This document shows, piece after piece, positions 1 through 8,007 of a stretch of 52,372 nt of DNA. The DNA lies in the NCBI GenBank assembly GCA_937958695.1, contig CALGNK010000026.1, forward strand, positions 1 to 52,372, given 5' to 3'. Below the pieces are notes generated by a model, which saw only the letters and a program-made list of their open reading frames with translations, made no database searches and was not told the origin of the DNA. The number at the start of each line of letters is the position of its first letter. The stretch's first letter is position 1. The DNA is from an uncultured bacterium (lineage in GTDB: Bacteria > DUMJ01). The position numbers and the translations under genes were made by a program.

Positions 1-183
1 CTCAGTGACCCCGATAAATATACATTAGCTATAGGGCTTTCGGTCTTTAGAAGTATGTATACCGCTCAGTGGCATTATCTTATGGCTGCATCTGTTGTAG
101 TCCTTGCTCCAGTAATATTGATATTCTTCATAGGGCAGAGATATTTTATTCAGGGTATAGCATTGACAGGACTAAAAGGATAA
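1..183 (+). CDS. Carbohydrate ABC transporter permease, C-terminal end (partial)
   Basis: An open frame enters from the left edge and stops at 181-183, giving 60 residues. It reads as the end of a MalG-type (CUT1) sugar permease: a short loop containing TAQWHYLMAAS, a last hydrophobic membrane segment, and the tail QRYFIQGIALTGLKG, which closely matches the usual C-terminus of these permeases. It would form part of an inner-membrane sugar importer. The glycosidase gene starts 15 bases downstream behind its own ribosome binding site, so both probably belong to one sugar-utilisation operon. The sugar cannot be told from this fragment. Confidence 0.85.
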   Translation, partial: LSDPDKYTLAIGLSVFRSMYTAQWHYLMAASVVVLAPVILIFFIGQRYFIQGIALTGLKG

Positions 184-198
184 GAAATTAGGAGGTAA

Positions 199-2049
199 AT
201 GATGGCATACGTAGTGGATACAAGTAAAAGTAGATGTGCTAAGTTAAGATCTGTTTCTCTAAGTTCAGTAAAGCTTACTGATAAATTCTGGGCCAAAAGG
301 ATAGATGTTCTAGGAGAGATTACACTGCCGTTGCAATATGAGATTATGGAAGAAACTGGAAGGATTAATAATTTTAGAATTGCCAGCGGGAAGATAAAAG
401 GAGATTTTGTAGGCTTCTTCTTTAACGACTCTGATGTGTATAAGTGGATAGAGGCGGTATCATTCTATCTTGCTAACAATAGGAGCGAAAAACTAGAAAA
501 GTTAGTAGATGATGTTATAGAAGAGATAGGGTTGGCTCAAGATGAAGATGGGTACATAAACACGTACTTCACATTCGAAAGAAAGCAGGACCGATGGACA
601 AACCTAAAAGATATGCATGAACTTTATTGTGCTGGACATCTTATACAGGGAGCTATCGCTCATCATAGGGCAACAGGAAAGACAAACTTTTTGAATGTAG
701 CGATAAAGTTGGCGGATTACTTAAACCGTCTATTTGGTCCTGGAAGAAGAGAGGGAACACCTGGTCATCCAGAGATAGAAATGGCTCTTATTGAGCTGTA
801 TAGGGAGACGAACGACAAAAAATATCTAAACCTAGCCAAATTCTTTATAGATGAGAGGGGAAAAGGGATAATAGGAGGAAGCTCTTATCATATAGACCAT
901 AAACCATTTAGAGAACTAGATGAAGTTGTTGGTCATGCGGTAAGGTCTTTGTATCTAAATTGTGGAGCTACAGATCTTTATATAGAAACAGGAGAAAGCG
1001 CATTATTAGATGTATTGGAAAGACTCTGGGATAATCTAGTGATAAAGAAGATGTATATAACGGGAGGAGCTGGTGCGAGAAAAGAGGGAGAAGCATTTGG
1101 AGAGAATTATGAACTTCCAAACGAAACAGCCTATGCAGAGACCTGTGCTAGTATAGCAAACCTTATGTGGAATTATAGGATGCTATTAGCTCTAGGAGAG
1201 GGTAGATTTGCAGATATAATGGAACTTTGTCTCTATAATGGGATCCTTTCTGGTATATCTTTAGACGGGAAAGAGTACTTCTATGTAAATCCTTTGGCAG
1301 ACAGAGGTAAGCATAGAAGGCAGAGGTGGTTTGCCTGTGCCTGCTGTCCTCCTAATATAGCAAGGACTATAGCCTCTATTCCGGGTTATATGTATTCTAC
1401 TTCCCCTGAGGGTATATGGGTTCATCTATATGCTAGTAATATCTCTGAATTTAATATAAATGGTTCTAATATAAAGATAGAAGAGAATACTAATTATCCT
1501 TGGGATGGATTAATAGAGTTTAAGATTCTAGGAAATTCTATATTTAAGCTGTTCTTAAGGAAACCAAGTTGGGCTAAAGATTATTCTGTCTTGGTAAATG
1601 GTGAGAAGATACAAACAGTATTAGAGAATGGATATGTAGTTATAGATAAAGAGTGGCATAATGGAGACACAGTAAATTTAGAACTTAATATGAAGCCAGA
1701 ACTTTTAGAGAGTCATCCAAGTGTAAAGGCAAATATAGGAAGAGTTGCGATAAGAAGGGGACCAATTATCTACTGTGTAGAAGCCGTCGATAATCCCTGG
1801 GGTGATGTCTGGGATTTAGAGATATCAAAAGATGTAAAACTGGAGAAAGAATATAGAGATATTCTTGGTGGAGTAGTTGTGATTAGAGGCAAAGGTTACT
1901 TGAATAGCCCTGATAATTGGGATAGACTTTATCTTACAATAGAAGAGGCTAGTTCTATAAAAAGGGAGGTAGAATTTGTAGCTATACCATACTATGCTTG
2001 GGCAAATAGAGAACCGGGTCCTATGGAGGTTTGGATAAAGAAAAGCTAA
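199..2049 (+). CDS. GH127 family beta-L-arabinofuranosidase (DUF1680)
   Basis: A 616-residue protein of glycoside hydrolase family 127, which removes beta-L-arabinofuranosyl units from plant glycans. The family's zinc and catalytic site is visible: E314 and C316 in AYAETCAS, and the vicinal C382-C383 in FACACCPPN, where a Cys acts as nucleophile in characterised members. The N-terminal two thirds is the helical barrel and the last third is beta-rich. No signal peptide is seen, so the enzyme is probably cytoplasmic and acts on imported oligosaccharides, consistent with the permease just upstream. AGGAGGT at 190-196 places the start at ATG 199 or 202. Family assignment is firm; the exact substrate is inferred. 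Confidence 0.9.
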   Translation: MMAYVVDTSKSRCAKLRSVSLSSVKLTDKFWAKRIDVLGEITLPLQYEIMEETGRINNFRIASGKIKGDFVGFFFNDSDVYKWIEAVSFYLANNRSEKLEKLVDDVIEEIGLAQDEDGYINTYFTFERKQDRWTNLKDMHELYCAGHLIQGAIAHHRATGKTNFLNVAIKLADYLNRLFGPGRREGTPGHPEIEMALIELYRETNDKKYLNLAKFFIDERGKGIIGGSSYHIDHKPFRELDEVVGHAVRSLYLNCGATDLYIETGESALLDVLERLWDNLVIKKMYITGGAGARKEGEAFGENYELPNETAYAETCASIANLMWNYRMLLALGEGRFADIMELCLYNGILSGISLDGKEYFYVNPLADRGKHRRQRWFACACCPPNIARTIASIPGYMYSTSPEGIWVHLYASNISEFNINGSNIKIEENTNYPWDGLIEFKILGNSIFKLFLRKPSWAKDYSVLVNGEKIQTVLENGYVVIDKEWHNGDTVNLELNMKPELLESHPSVKANIGRVAIRRGPIIYCVEAVDNPWGDVWDLEISKDVKLEKEYRDILGGVVVIRGKGYLNSPDNWDRLYLTIEEASSIKREVEFVAIPYYAWANREPGPMEVWIKKS

Positions 2050-2080
2050 AGAATTAAGCTTTCTTATAAGATTTAAGATA

Positions 2081-2112
2081 GGATAGGCATTCTGCCTATC
2101 CGTTTATATTTA
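2081..2112 (+). terminator. Rho-independent terminator after the GH127 gene
   Basis: An 8-bp perfect stem, GGATAGGC (2081-2088) with GCCTATCC (2094-2101), has a 5-base loop and is followed by a T-rich tract. It lies about 30 bases after the GH127 stop codon and ends that operon. Confidence 0.8.
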
Positions 2113-2127
2113 TATTGATATCTGACC

Positions 2128-2155
2128 TTGACTATTTTTACTAAACGAGTATAGT
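2128..2155 (+). promoter_or_regulatory. Promoter for the MuF-domain membrane protein gene
   Basis: TTGACT at 2128-2133 and TATAGT at 2150-2155 are separated by 16 bases, downstream of the terminator and upstream of the AAGGAG ribosome binding site at 2173-2178. Confidence 0.5.
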
Positions 2156-2191
2156 TATTATAGACATATCTTAAGGAGAGTGATATATACG

Positions 2192-3157
2192 ATGTTATGG
2201 ATAATACTTACTTTTATAGTTGTATCTCTTATTTGGATAGCTTTGAGATCAATAGCAAGGAAAAAAGAAGAGAAAAGATTACTAACTGAGCTTGTCTCAC
2301 GTGTTACATCCCGTCCAGAGGTTATAGATACTGGTGAAGTTATTAGGTCAGATGATAATGGATGGATCCTCAATTCTAAAAGTACATTCCCTCTTACTAT
2401 CTATGGTGTAGATGAAGAGATAGCAAGAAGGATAAAAGATATTCTAGATAGAGGATTATCTAGTGATATTTATAGGATTGCAGAAAATATCTCACCCTTA
2501 GTAGCCCGTTATAAGATAAGATGCAAAGAGATAGATGAATATATAAAGACATTTAAACCTATTTATCTGAAGAGAATAGAGGAACAGATAGAAGGAGTTT
2601 CTAATTGGGAAGATCTTTCAGATGCAGAGAAAAAAGACTTGGTCTCCAAGTTTAGAGCTAATGCTATTCTTTCTCTTGAAGTCAGGCCATACTGTGATAT
2701 AGAAGTTCTCTTTGAAGGGGATACCTTAAATTCATCCCTTTACGACACATTTATAGAAAAATACGGTTATGACACTATTAAATACTATCTAAAGAGGAAA
2801 GAAAGAGAAGATATAATCTCTAGCGGGGAAGGCTTTGCCTCTTTTATTGAAGAGCTAAAAGACTTAGATCTCTCTGAGATGTCTCTTTATTGGCAGTATA
2901 TAGAAGAGGTCTCCTTTTTAATAGCTCATACTTACATGATGTCTGCGTATGCTACAAGGGACTATCGAGATTTCAAGAAGTTTGGAAAGTCCGAGCTAAC
3001 AAGGCAATGGAAGCTTATAAATGCAAATGACGAAAATGTATGCCCTTACTGTAGAAGTCTAAAAGATAAACACTTCCCTCCTGAAAATTATCCAAGAGTT
3101 CCACTACATATTGGATGCAGGTGTGTTGTAACTTCAGTTATAAGAAAAGAAGAATAG
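2192..3157 (+). CDS. Membrane-anchored protein with a MuF/SPP1-gp7-like C-terminal domain
   Basis: A 321-residue protein from ATG 2192. A GTG at 2180 is also in frame but sits almost against the AAGGAG at 2173-2178, so the ATG is preferred. Residues 1-22 form one hydrophobic membrane segment followed by a basic stretch. The middle is helical and charged. The C-terminus carries C284-x2-C287 in CPYCRSLKDK and H306-x2-C309-x-C311 in HIGCRC, the layout of the zinc-binding end of phage Mu F / SPP1 gp7 head-morphogenesis proteins. No phage genes are nearby, and a membrane anchor is not expected for a capsid protein. The domain call is moderately sure and the function is unknown; MuF domains also occur in some secreted toxins. 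Confidence 0.6.
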   Translation: MLWIILTFIVVSLIWIALRSIARKKEEKRLLTELVSRVTSRPEVIDTGEVIRSDDNGWILNSKSTFPLTIYGVDEEIARRIKDILDRGLSSDIYRIAENISPLVARYKIRCKEIDEYIKTFKPIYLKRIEEQIEGVSNWEDLSDAEKKDLVSKFRANAILSLEVRPYCDIEVLFEGDTLNSSLYDTFIEKYGYDTIKYYLKRKEREDIISSGEGFASFIEELKDLDLSEMSLYWQYIEEVSFLIAHTYMMSAYATRDYRDFKKFGKSELTRQWKLINANDENVCPYCRSLKDKHFPPENYPRVPLHIGCRCVVTSVIRKEE

Positions 3158-3168
3158 CTCTATATAAT

Positions 3169-3602
3169 CTAGAATCTAAATCCTAATCCTAACGCAACTC
3201 CTACCTCAGGGTAAAAAGAATACTCTGTTTCTCCGCCATACACATATTCTTCTACGCCCAATCTAAGCTGAAGCCCAATCTTAAATTCCGTTCCAAGAGG
3301 ACCAACAAATATAATGCCTCCTTCTAGGTAAGGAAATATAAGAGCTTCTACTCCTCCTTCTCCATAGAAATAGAATGGACCAGTCATATTAAAATATCTT
3401 CTGTAACCTACACCTAAGAATGTTAAACCAATAAGGCTCTCTGGCTCTCCATTTGGTCCTACATCTGTATAGTAGCCTATAAGTATTGAATCTAAGCCTA
3501 TTCTAAATCTCTTATCTTTTAGGGAATCTGCATAAGCAGGAGTAATAGAAGAGATAAATATACATAATACTAACTAGGAATTATTAATTTAACTTTATAC
3601 AT
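3169..3602 (-). pseudogene. Small secreted, barrel-like protein, frameshifted in its signal peptide
   Basis: Read backwards from 3602, a well-formed GGGAGGTG site (3609-3616) precedes an ATG that runs only ten codons to a stop. One frame over, an open frame continues from about 3573 to 3169. Joined by inserting one base near 3573-3576, the product is about 145 residues: a hydrophobic signal peptide ending in TPAYA, then alternating aromatic/Gly-rich strands ending GLGFRF, as in small outer-membrane proteins. Intact signals on both sides of the break argue for one gene with a single-base loss, either real or a sequencing error. The function is unknown. Confidence 0.6.
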
Positions 3603-3644
3603 CTAAAACACCTCCCAAAGATTTTAATCTCTATTTTAATGAAA

Positions 3645-3673
3645 ATTATTAATAAAAATCAGAAACTTGTCAA
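3645..3673 (-). promoter_or_regulatory. Promoter of the frameshifted secreted protein gene
   Basis: On the reverse strand TTGACA (3673-3668) and AATAAT (3650-3645) are 17 bases apart, about 40 bases ahead of the ATG at 3602. Confidence 0.55.
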
Positions 3674-3735
3674 GTATTTTATAGCTGATACATACATTCA
3701 AGGCTCCCTTTATGAGCCCCCGTTCATCTCTTATC

Positions 3736-3972
3736 CTACTTCATTAGAAACCTCCATCTAAAGATGGTAGCTCTAGATACCCCATAAGCATCTTTAGTTG
3801 CAGCTAGTCCATGTTTCTTATAGAAGTTAATAACTTCTAATCTGAACTTAGCTACTTCATTTTTAGAGAAATCTAATTTTTTAATCCAAGTCTTCATAAT
3901 AGATCTATTATACAATGATGTTCCATAGTAAATATGCATAGCTCTCTGAGGTACTCCTACTCTTCCTTTCAT
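3736..3972 (-). pseudogene. Transposase N-terminal fragment (IS481-like helix-turn-helix)
   Basis: A 78-codon frame begins at ATG 3972; the in-frame GTG at 3984 abuts the AAGGAG at 3985-3990. The end of the product, from FYKKHGLAATKD through YGVSRATIFRWR, is a helix-turn-helix of the kind at the N-terminus of IS481-type transposases, where an rve DDE domain should follow. Here a TAG stops the frame at 3736-3738 and no DDE domain follows in any frame. It is most likely an insertion-sequence remnant, although the short protein keeps a good ribosome binding site. Confidence 0.6.
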
Positions 3973-4045
3973 TCTAAGAGACACTCCTTCCTATAAGTAA
4001 TAGTCTCTTATGTTATGCAACTTCTGCAAAGGAGTTATTGTTAGA

Positions 4046-4061
4046 ATCACAAAACTGTGAT
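4046..4061. promoter_or_regulatory. Inverted repeat upstream of the HD-GYP gene
   Basis: ATCAC (4046-4050) and GTGAT (4057-4061) form a spaced palindrome ahead of an AT-rich stretch, about 45 bases before the HD-GYP start codon. It could be an operator. No second copy was seen in the window. Confidence 0.25.
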
Positions 4062-4103
4062 ATTATATTAATAGTACTTATCTATTAAGACTAAGAAGGA
4101 GTT

Positions 4104-6509
4104 ATGAATAGGTTTATTCTGAAAAGGCTTATAAACTTTTTTAATAAAAATTTAGTTATAATCTTAGTTATTTACATGTTTATTTTTTTACTGGTAATAT
4201 CAAAGGGAATCATCTCTTTAGGAGCAGGAGCAATGTTATTTCTTCCTATTATACTTTTCTCTACAATCCGATGGAAGTTAATGGGTGGATTAATCTTTTC
4301 TTCATTACTCCTTTCTATACTTAGTCCTATCTATCTCTACAATCTAAAGGGGAATCCCACTTCTCTTATAAGCGGAATATTTTCGACCTTTATAACGGTA
4401 ATCATCCTAGGAACTGCGGTTACACTTATAGAAAGAAGAGAACTACAGCTTAGAGAATCTGAAAGGCGTTATAAGGATCTATACGAGAAGTTAAAGAAAA
4501 ATCTAGACCTAATTCAAGTTATGGTTGTTGCCCTTGATGCAGAAGGTAACGTTACATATGTCAATCGTAAGGCATGCGAGATACTTGGCTATAAAGAAGA
4601 AGAAATAATCGGGAAAGATTGGTTTAAAAGCTTCCTACCAAAAGATACTGCCAAAGAGTTAAAGTTAGTATTCAAAAGAATCATTAATGGGGAAATAGAA
4701 CCCTTTGAATATCATGAAAATCCTGTTATTGACAAGGACGGAAAAGAGAAGATTATAGTTTGGCATAATACAATTATACATAACGATACAGGGGGTATTG
4801 TTGGAACTCTAAGTGCAGGAGAAGATGTAACTGAACTTAGAAGATTAGAAAAGGAGAATCAGGATAGACTTCGAAATTTAGGTATCCTCTATGACGGTGC
4901 AAGAGACCTCATTAATGAAGATTTAGACATCCAAAAGAGGGCTCAAATTGCCACAAGAATCTGTGTAGAAGACCTTGGAGCAGACCTAGCCTGGATTGGG
5001 TATAAAGAAGCCAGTGGCAAAGTAAGTCTTATAGCCCAGTATCCACCAGATCATAGTTATACTAAAGATCTTACCGTAAGGTGGGATGAAACACCTTTTG
5101 GTCAAGGTCCTGTTGGAAGGTCCATTAGAATAGGAATTCCGCAAATCATTGAAGATGTAGTAAATGATTATCGTTTTGAACCGTGGAAGTATAGGGCTTT
5201 AACTTATGGATTCTATACAGTAGGGGCATTTCCCCTAGTAAGTAAGAATAATGTCTTTGGAACACTCGTTTTATATAGTAAGCAGTCTGGATACTTCACA
5301 TTAGAACGTAAAGACATAATATATACACTTGCCCGTTTAACAGCTTCTTCTTTAGAAAATGCTAGACTATTTGAAGATGTACAGGATAAATTTAGAAAAA
5401 TCCAATACTTACATAATATAGATAATGCTATTTCTAGTAGTCTAGACTTAAAGGTTATACTTAACACCGCAGTAGATGAGGTTATTAAACAATTACATGT
5501 AGATGCAGTAGCAATTTTTCTATATAATCCTTCTATCAATACGCTAGAATATGCATATGGACAGGGTTTTCGTACAAATCTCATCAAAAATTCAACCCTT
5601 AGGCTTGGTGAAAGTCTAGCTGGATCTGTAGCTTTGAGGAGGCGCATGGTTAAAGTATTAAACCTAAGAGATTTCATACAAAACTTTACGTTAAAGGTAT
5701 ACTCTGAATATGTTAGAGAAGGTTTTGAAAATTTTGTTATTGAGGAAAACTTCATTTCCTACTATGCGGTTCCGCTTCTCTCAAAAGGAGAACTGTTTGG
5801 TGTATTAGAAGTCTTTAATCGTTCACTGATAGAAGAAAACGAAGAATGGGAAAATTTCTTAGAGATCTTAGCCAAACAGATAGCTATAGGTATTGATAAC
5901 GTAAGACTTTTTCAGGGCTTACAGGAGTCTAATATTAGGCTTATCAATGCTTATGAAGAAACAATTGAAGGTTGGGCATATGTCCTTGATCTTAGAGATG
6001 GAGTTACCGAAGGACACAGTAGAAGGGTAGCTGATTTAACAGTGAAAATAGCTAAGATAATGGGTATAGATGATGAAAAATTAACACATATCCGTAGGGG
6101 GGCACTATTACACGATATAGGTAAGATAGCTATTCCAGATAACATATTACTAAAACCAGGGAAACTTACAGATGAAGAATGGGAGATTATGAAAAAGCAT
6201 CCTACATATGCCTATCAAATGCTATCTAAGGTTGAATATCTTCTTCCAGCTATTGATATACCTTTGTATCACCATGAGAAATGGGATGGGAGTGGTTATC
6301 CAAAAGGATTAAAAGGAGAGGAAATACCTCTACCAGCTAGGATCTTTGCAGTGGTAGATGTCTATGATGCCTTAACAAGCGATAGACCTTACAGAAAGGC
6401 ATGGACAAAAGAGGAAGCAATAGAATATATAAAAGAACAGTCAGGTAAAAAGTTTGATCCAAAAATAGTAGCTGTATTTCTAGATATAATAAAAGAGATT
6501 AATCATTAA
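4104..6509 (+). CDS. Sensor cyclic-di-GMP phosphodiesterase: membrane, PAS, two GAF domains, HD-GYP
   Basis: An 801-residue signalling protein. Residues 1 to about 110 hold several hydrophobic membrane segments. A PAS domain follows (about 132-245, with EEIIGKDWF), then two GAF domains (about 260-400 and 440-605), then an HD-GYP domain (about 620-795). The HD-GYP signature is complete: H670-D671 in LLHDIGKIAIP, HHEKWDGSGYP, and DVYDALTSDRPYR. HD-GYP enzymes hydrolyse cyclic di-GMP, so the protein probably links a membrane or small-molecule signal to second-messenger turnover. The start at ATG 4104 follows AAGGAG at 4096-4101. It is transcribed alone. The ligands of the PAS and GAF domains cannot be read from sequence. 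Confidence 0.92.
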   Translation: MNRFILKRLINFFNKNLVIILVIYMFIFLLVISKGIISLGAGAMLFLPIILFSTIRWKLMGGLIFSSLLLSILSPIYLYNLKGNPTSLISGIFSTFITVIILGTAVTLIERRELQLRESERRYKDLYEKLKKNLDLIQVMVVALDAEGNVTYVNRKACEILGYKEEEIIGKDWFKSFLPKDTAKELKLVFKRIINGEIEPFEYHENPVIDKDGKEKIIVWHNTIIHNDTGGIVGTLSAGEDVTELRRLEKENQDRLRNLGILYDGARDLINEDLDIQKRAQIATRICVEDLGADLAWIGYKEASGKVSLIAQYPPDHSYTKDLTVRWDETPFGQGPVGRSIRIGIPQIIEDVVNDYRFEPWKYRALTYGFYTVGAFPLVSKNNVFGTLVLYSKQSGYFTLERKDIIYTLARLTASSLENARLFEDVQDKFRKIQYLHNIDNAISSSLDLKVILNTAVDEVIKQLHVDAVAIFLYNPSINTLEYAYGQGFRTNLIKNSTLRLGESLAGSVALRRRMVKVLNLRDFIQNFTLKVYSEYVREGFENFVIEENFISYYAVPLLSKGELFGVLEVFNRSLIEENEEWENFLEILAKQIAIGIDNVRLFQGLQESNIRLINAYEETIEGWAYVLDLRDGVTEGHSRRVADLTVKIAKIMGIDDEKLTHIRRGALLHDIGKIAIPDNILLKPGKLTDEEWEIMKKHPTYAYQMLSKVEYLLPAIDIPLYHHEKWDGSGYPKGLKGEEIPLPARIFAVVDVYDALTSDRPYRKAWTKEEAIEYIKEQSGKKFDPKIVAVFLDIIKEINH

Positions 6510-6549
6510 TTCGCCAATTTTAAATGTTTCTTATTGCATATTAATAATC

Positions 6550-6579
6550 TTGACATCTGTATGACTATTGGGTCATAAT
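6550..6579 (+). promoter_or_regulatory. tetR promoter containing an operator
   Basis: TTGACA (6550-6555) and CATAAT (6574-6579) are 18 bases apart. Between and over the -10 box lies the palindrome TATGAC-N6-GTCATA (6560-6577). The same palindrome in the same position occurs in front of the downstream ABC transporter gene (7260-7277), so this is probably the autoregulatory site of the TetR protein. Confidence 0.75.
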
Positions 6580-6612
6580 CTTTTTAGAGACTCTTTCTAC
6601 GGAGGGAATACA

Positions 6613-7248
6613 ATGCCTAAGCAGACATTCTTTAATCTTCCAGAAGAGAAAAGGATGAAGATTAAAGATGTATTGATAAGATATTTTGCTAATAAGCCTT
6701 ACAGTAAGGTGGATATAGAAGATATAGCTAAGGAATGCAAAGTAGCTAAAGGGAGTATGTATCAATACTTTGAAAACAAAAAGGATATGTATATCTATGC
6801 CATAAATGAGGCAATTAGATTAAGTCTAGAGCTAATAAAGGATTATAACTTTGAATATATAAGTCTATTTGATTATGTAGAAAAATCCTTTGATTTAACT
6901 TGGGAATTTTTTATAAAACATCCAGATGCCTATCTTCTCCTAGAAAGGTCTGCCTTTTATGATGATTCCCCTTATAAGGAAGAGATAGAGGGACTCTTAA
7001 AAGGTAAGACAAAAGAGTTACTATATGAGATAATTGTTAAAAATCAGAAAACAGGCTTTATAAGAAATGATGTCTCCCCAGAGATCATCTTAATATTTCT
7101 AGAAGGGGCCACCTGGAGTATAAAGAGGTTCTTTATAGAACTGGCAAAGAGTAGAGGGGTAAGAGTAACAGAACTTCCAAGAGACTATGTGGATGGGATT
7201 CGTAAATCATATATGGACCTTATAAAGAAGGGAATCTCTAATATATGA
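6613..7248 (+). CDS. TetR family transcriptional repressor
   Basis: A 211-residue regulator from ATG 6613, preceded by GGAGGG at 6601-6606. A longer frame from 6568 overlaps the promoter and is rejected. The N-terminus has the TetR helix-turn-helix (about residues 25-50: VDIEDIAKECKVAKGSMYQYFENK). The remainder is the helical ligand-binding and dimerisation domain. It likely represses itself and the following ABC transporter operon through the shared palindrome TATGAC-N6-GTCATA, and is released by a compound that the transporter handles. Family is certain; targets are inferred from the matching operators. Confidence 0.9.
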   Translation: MPKQTFFNLPEEKRMKIKDVLIRYFANKPYSKVDIEDIAKECKVAKGSMYQYFENKKDMYIYAINEAIRLSLELIKDYNFEYISLFDYVEKSFDLTWEFFIKHPDAYLLLERSAFYDDSPYKEEIEGLLKGKTKELLYEIIVKNQKTGFIRNDVSPEIILIFLEGATWSIKRFFIELAKSRGVRVTELPRDYVDGIRKSYMDLIKKGISNI

Positions 7249-7249
7249 C

Positions 7250-7279
7250 TTGACAGTCATATGACTTTTGAGTCATAAT
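7250..7279 (+). promoter_or_regulatory. ABC transporter promoter with TetR-type operator
   Basis: TTGACA (7250-7255) and CATAAT (7274-7279) are 18 bases apart, starting two bases after the tetR stop. The operator TATGAC-N6-GTCATA (7260-7277) overlaps the spacer and -10 box exactly as at the tetR promoter. An extra half-site makes a second perfect palindrome, GTCATATGAC, at 7256-7265. Confidence 0.75.
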
Positions 7280-7308
7280 ATAGAAAAAGGATTAAAGAGG
7301 TGAATCAA

Positions 7309-8007
7309 GTGTTTATAGAGGTAGATGAGTTAACAAAGAATTATTACGTAGGTAATGTAAAAATTACAGCATTAAAAGAGGTATCATTTACCCTAGAGAA
7401 GGGAGGATTTTATGTAATACTAGGTCCCTCTGGTTCTGGGAAGACAACCTTAATGAATATGCTAGGAGGAATAGATACTCCAGACTCTGGGAAGGTTATA
7501 GTGGATGGAGAAGATATAACCTTGCTCGATGCTAAATCGCTGACTAACTATAGGAGAAAGAAATTAGGATTTGTTTTTCAGTTTTATAATCTTGTTCACT
7601 CCCTTACTGTTTACGAAAATGTATTATCTACTAAGTATCTGTCTGAAAATGGACTAGACCCAAGAGAAGTGTTAGAAACTGTAGGAATGTGGGAACATAG
7701 GGATAAATTCCCATTTGAACTTTCTGGGGGAGAACAACAGCGGGTAGCTATAGCAAGAGCGGTGATCAAGAATCCCTCTCTTATACTCTGCGATGAGCCC
7801 ACAGGGGCTTTAGACTTCGAAAATGCTAAAAAGGTATTAGAATTGCTAGAGTATATAAACAAGAAATACAAGGCTACGATTATTGTAGCTACTCACAATA
7901 ACGCTATAGCTAGAATGTCTACTAAGATAATGAGATTAAGAAGTGGAGAGCTTTTAGAATTTATGGATAATCCCTTGCCTATACAGGCAAAAGAGGTGAG
8001 CTGGTAA
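7309..8007 (+). CDS. ABC transporter ATP-binding protein (MacB/LolD type)
   Basis: A 232-residue nucleotide-binding subunit. Walker A is GPSGSGKTT (about residues 39-47), followed by the Q-loop in FVFQFYNL, the signature LSGGEQQR, Walker B with LILCDEPTGALD, and the H-loop in VATHNN. Such subunits power MacB/FtsX-type export of peptides, drugs or lipids. The start is taken as GTG 7309, eight bases after AGAGG at 7296-7300; GTG 7300 overlaps that site. The stop overlaps the next ATG (TAATG), so the permease was its partner. The permease is broken, so this ATPase may now lack a working membrane subunit unless another exists elsewhere. Confidence 0.9.
   Translation: MFIEVDELTKNYYVGNVKITALKEVSFTLEKGGFYVILGPSGSGKTTLMNMLGGIDTPDSGKVIVDGEDITLLDAKSLTNYRRKKLGFVFQFYNLVHSLTVYENVLSTKYLSENGLDPREVLETVGMWEHRDKFPFELSGGEQQRVAIARAVIKNPSLILCDEPTGALDFENAKKVLELLEYINKKYKATIIVATHNNAIARMSTKIMRLRSGELLEFMDNPLPIQAKEVSW

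Noticed and set aside
5213-5755. Long reverse-strand frame of 180 codons
   Set aside because: It lies wholly inside the HD-GYP sensor gene, has no ribosome binding site, and its product looks like a shadow translation of the GAF region.
6568-6612. N-terminal extension of the TetR protein
   Set aside because: It would overlap the -10 box and operator; the strong GGAGGG and ATG 6613 give the normal TetR N-terminus.
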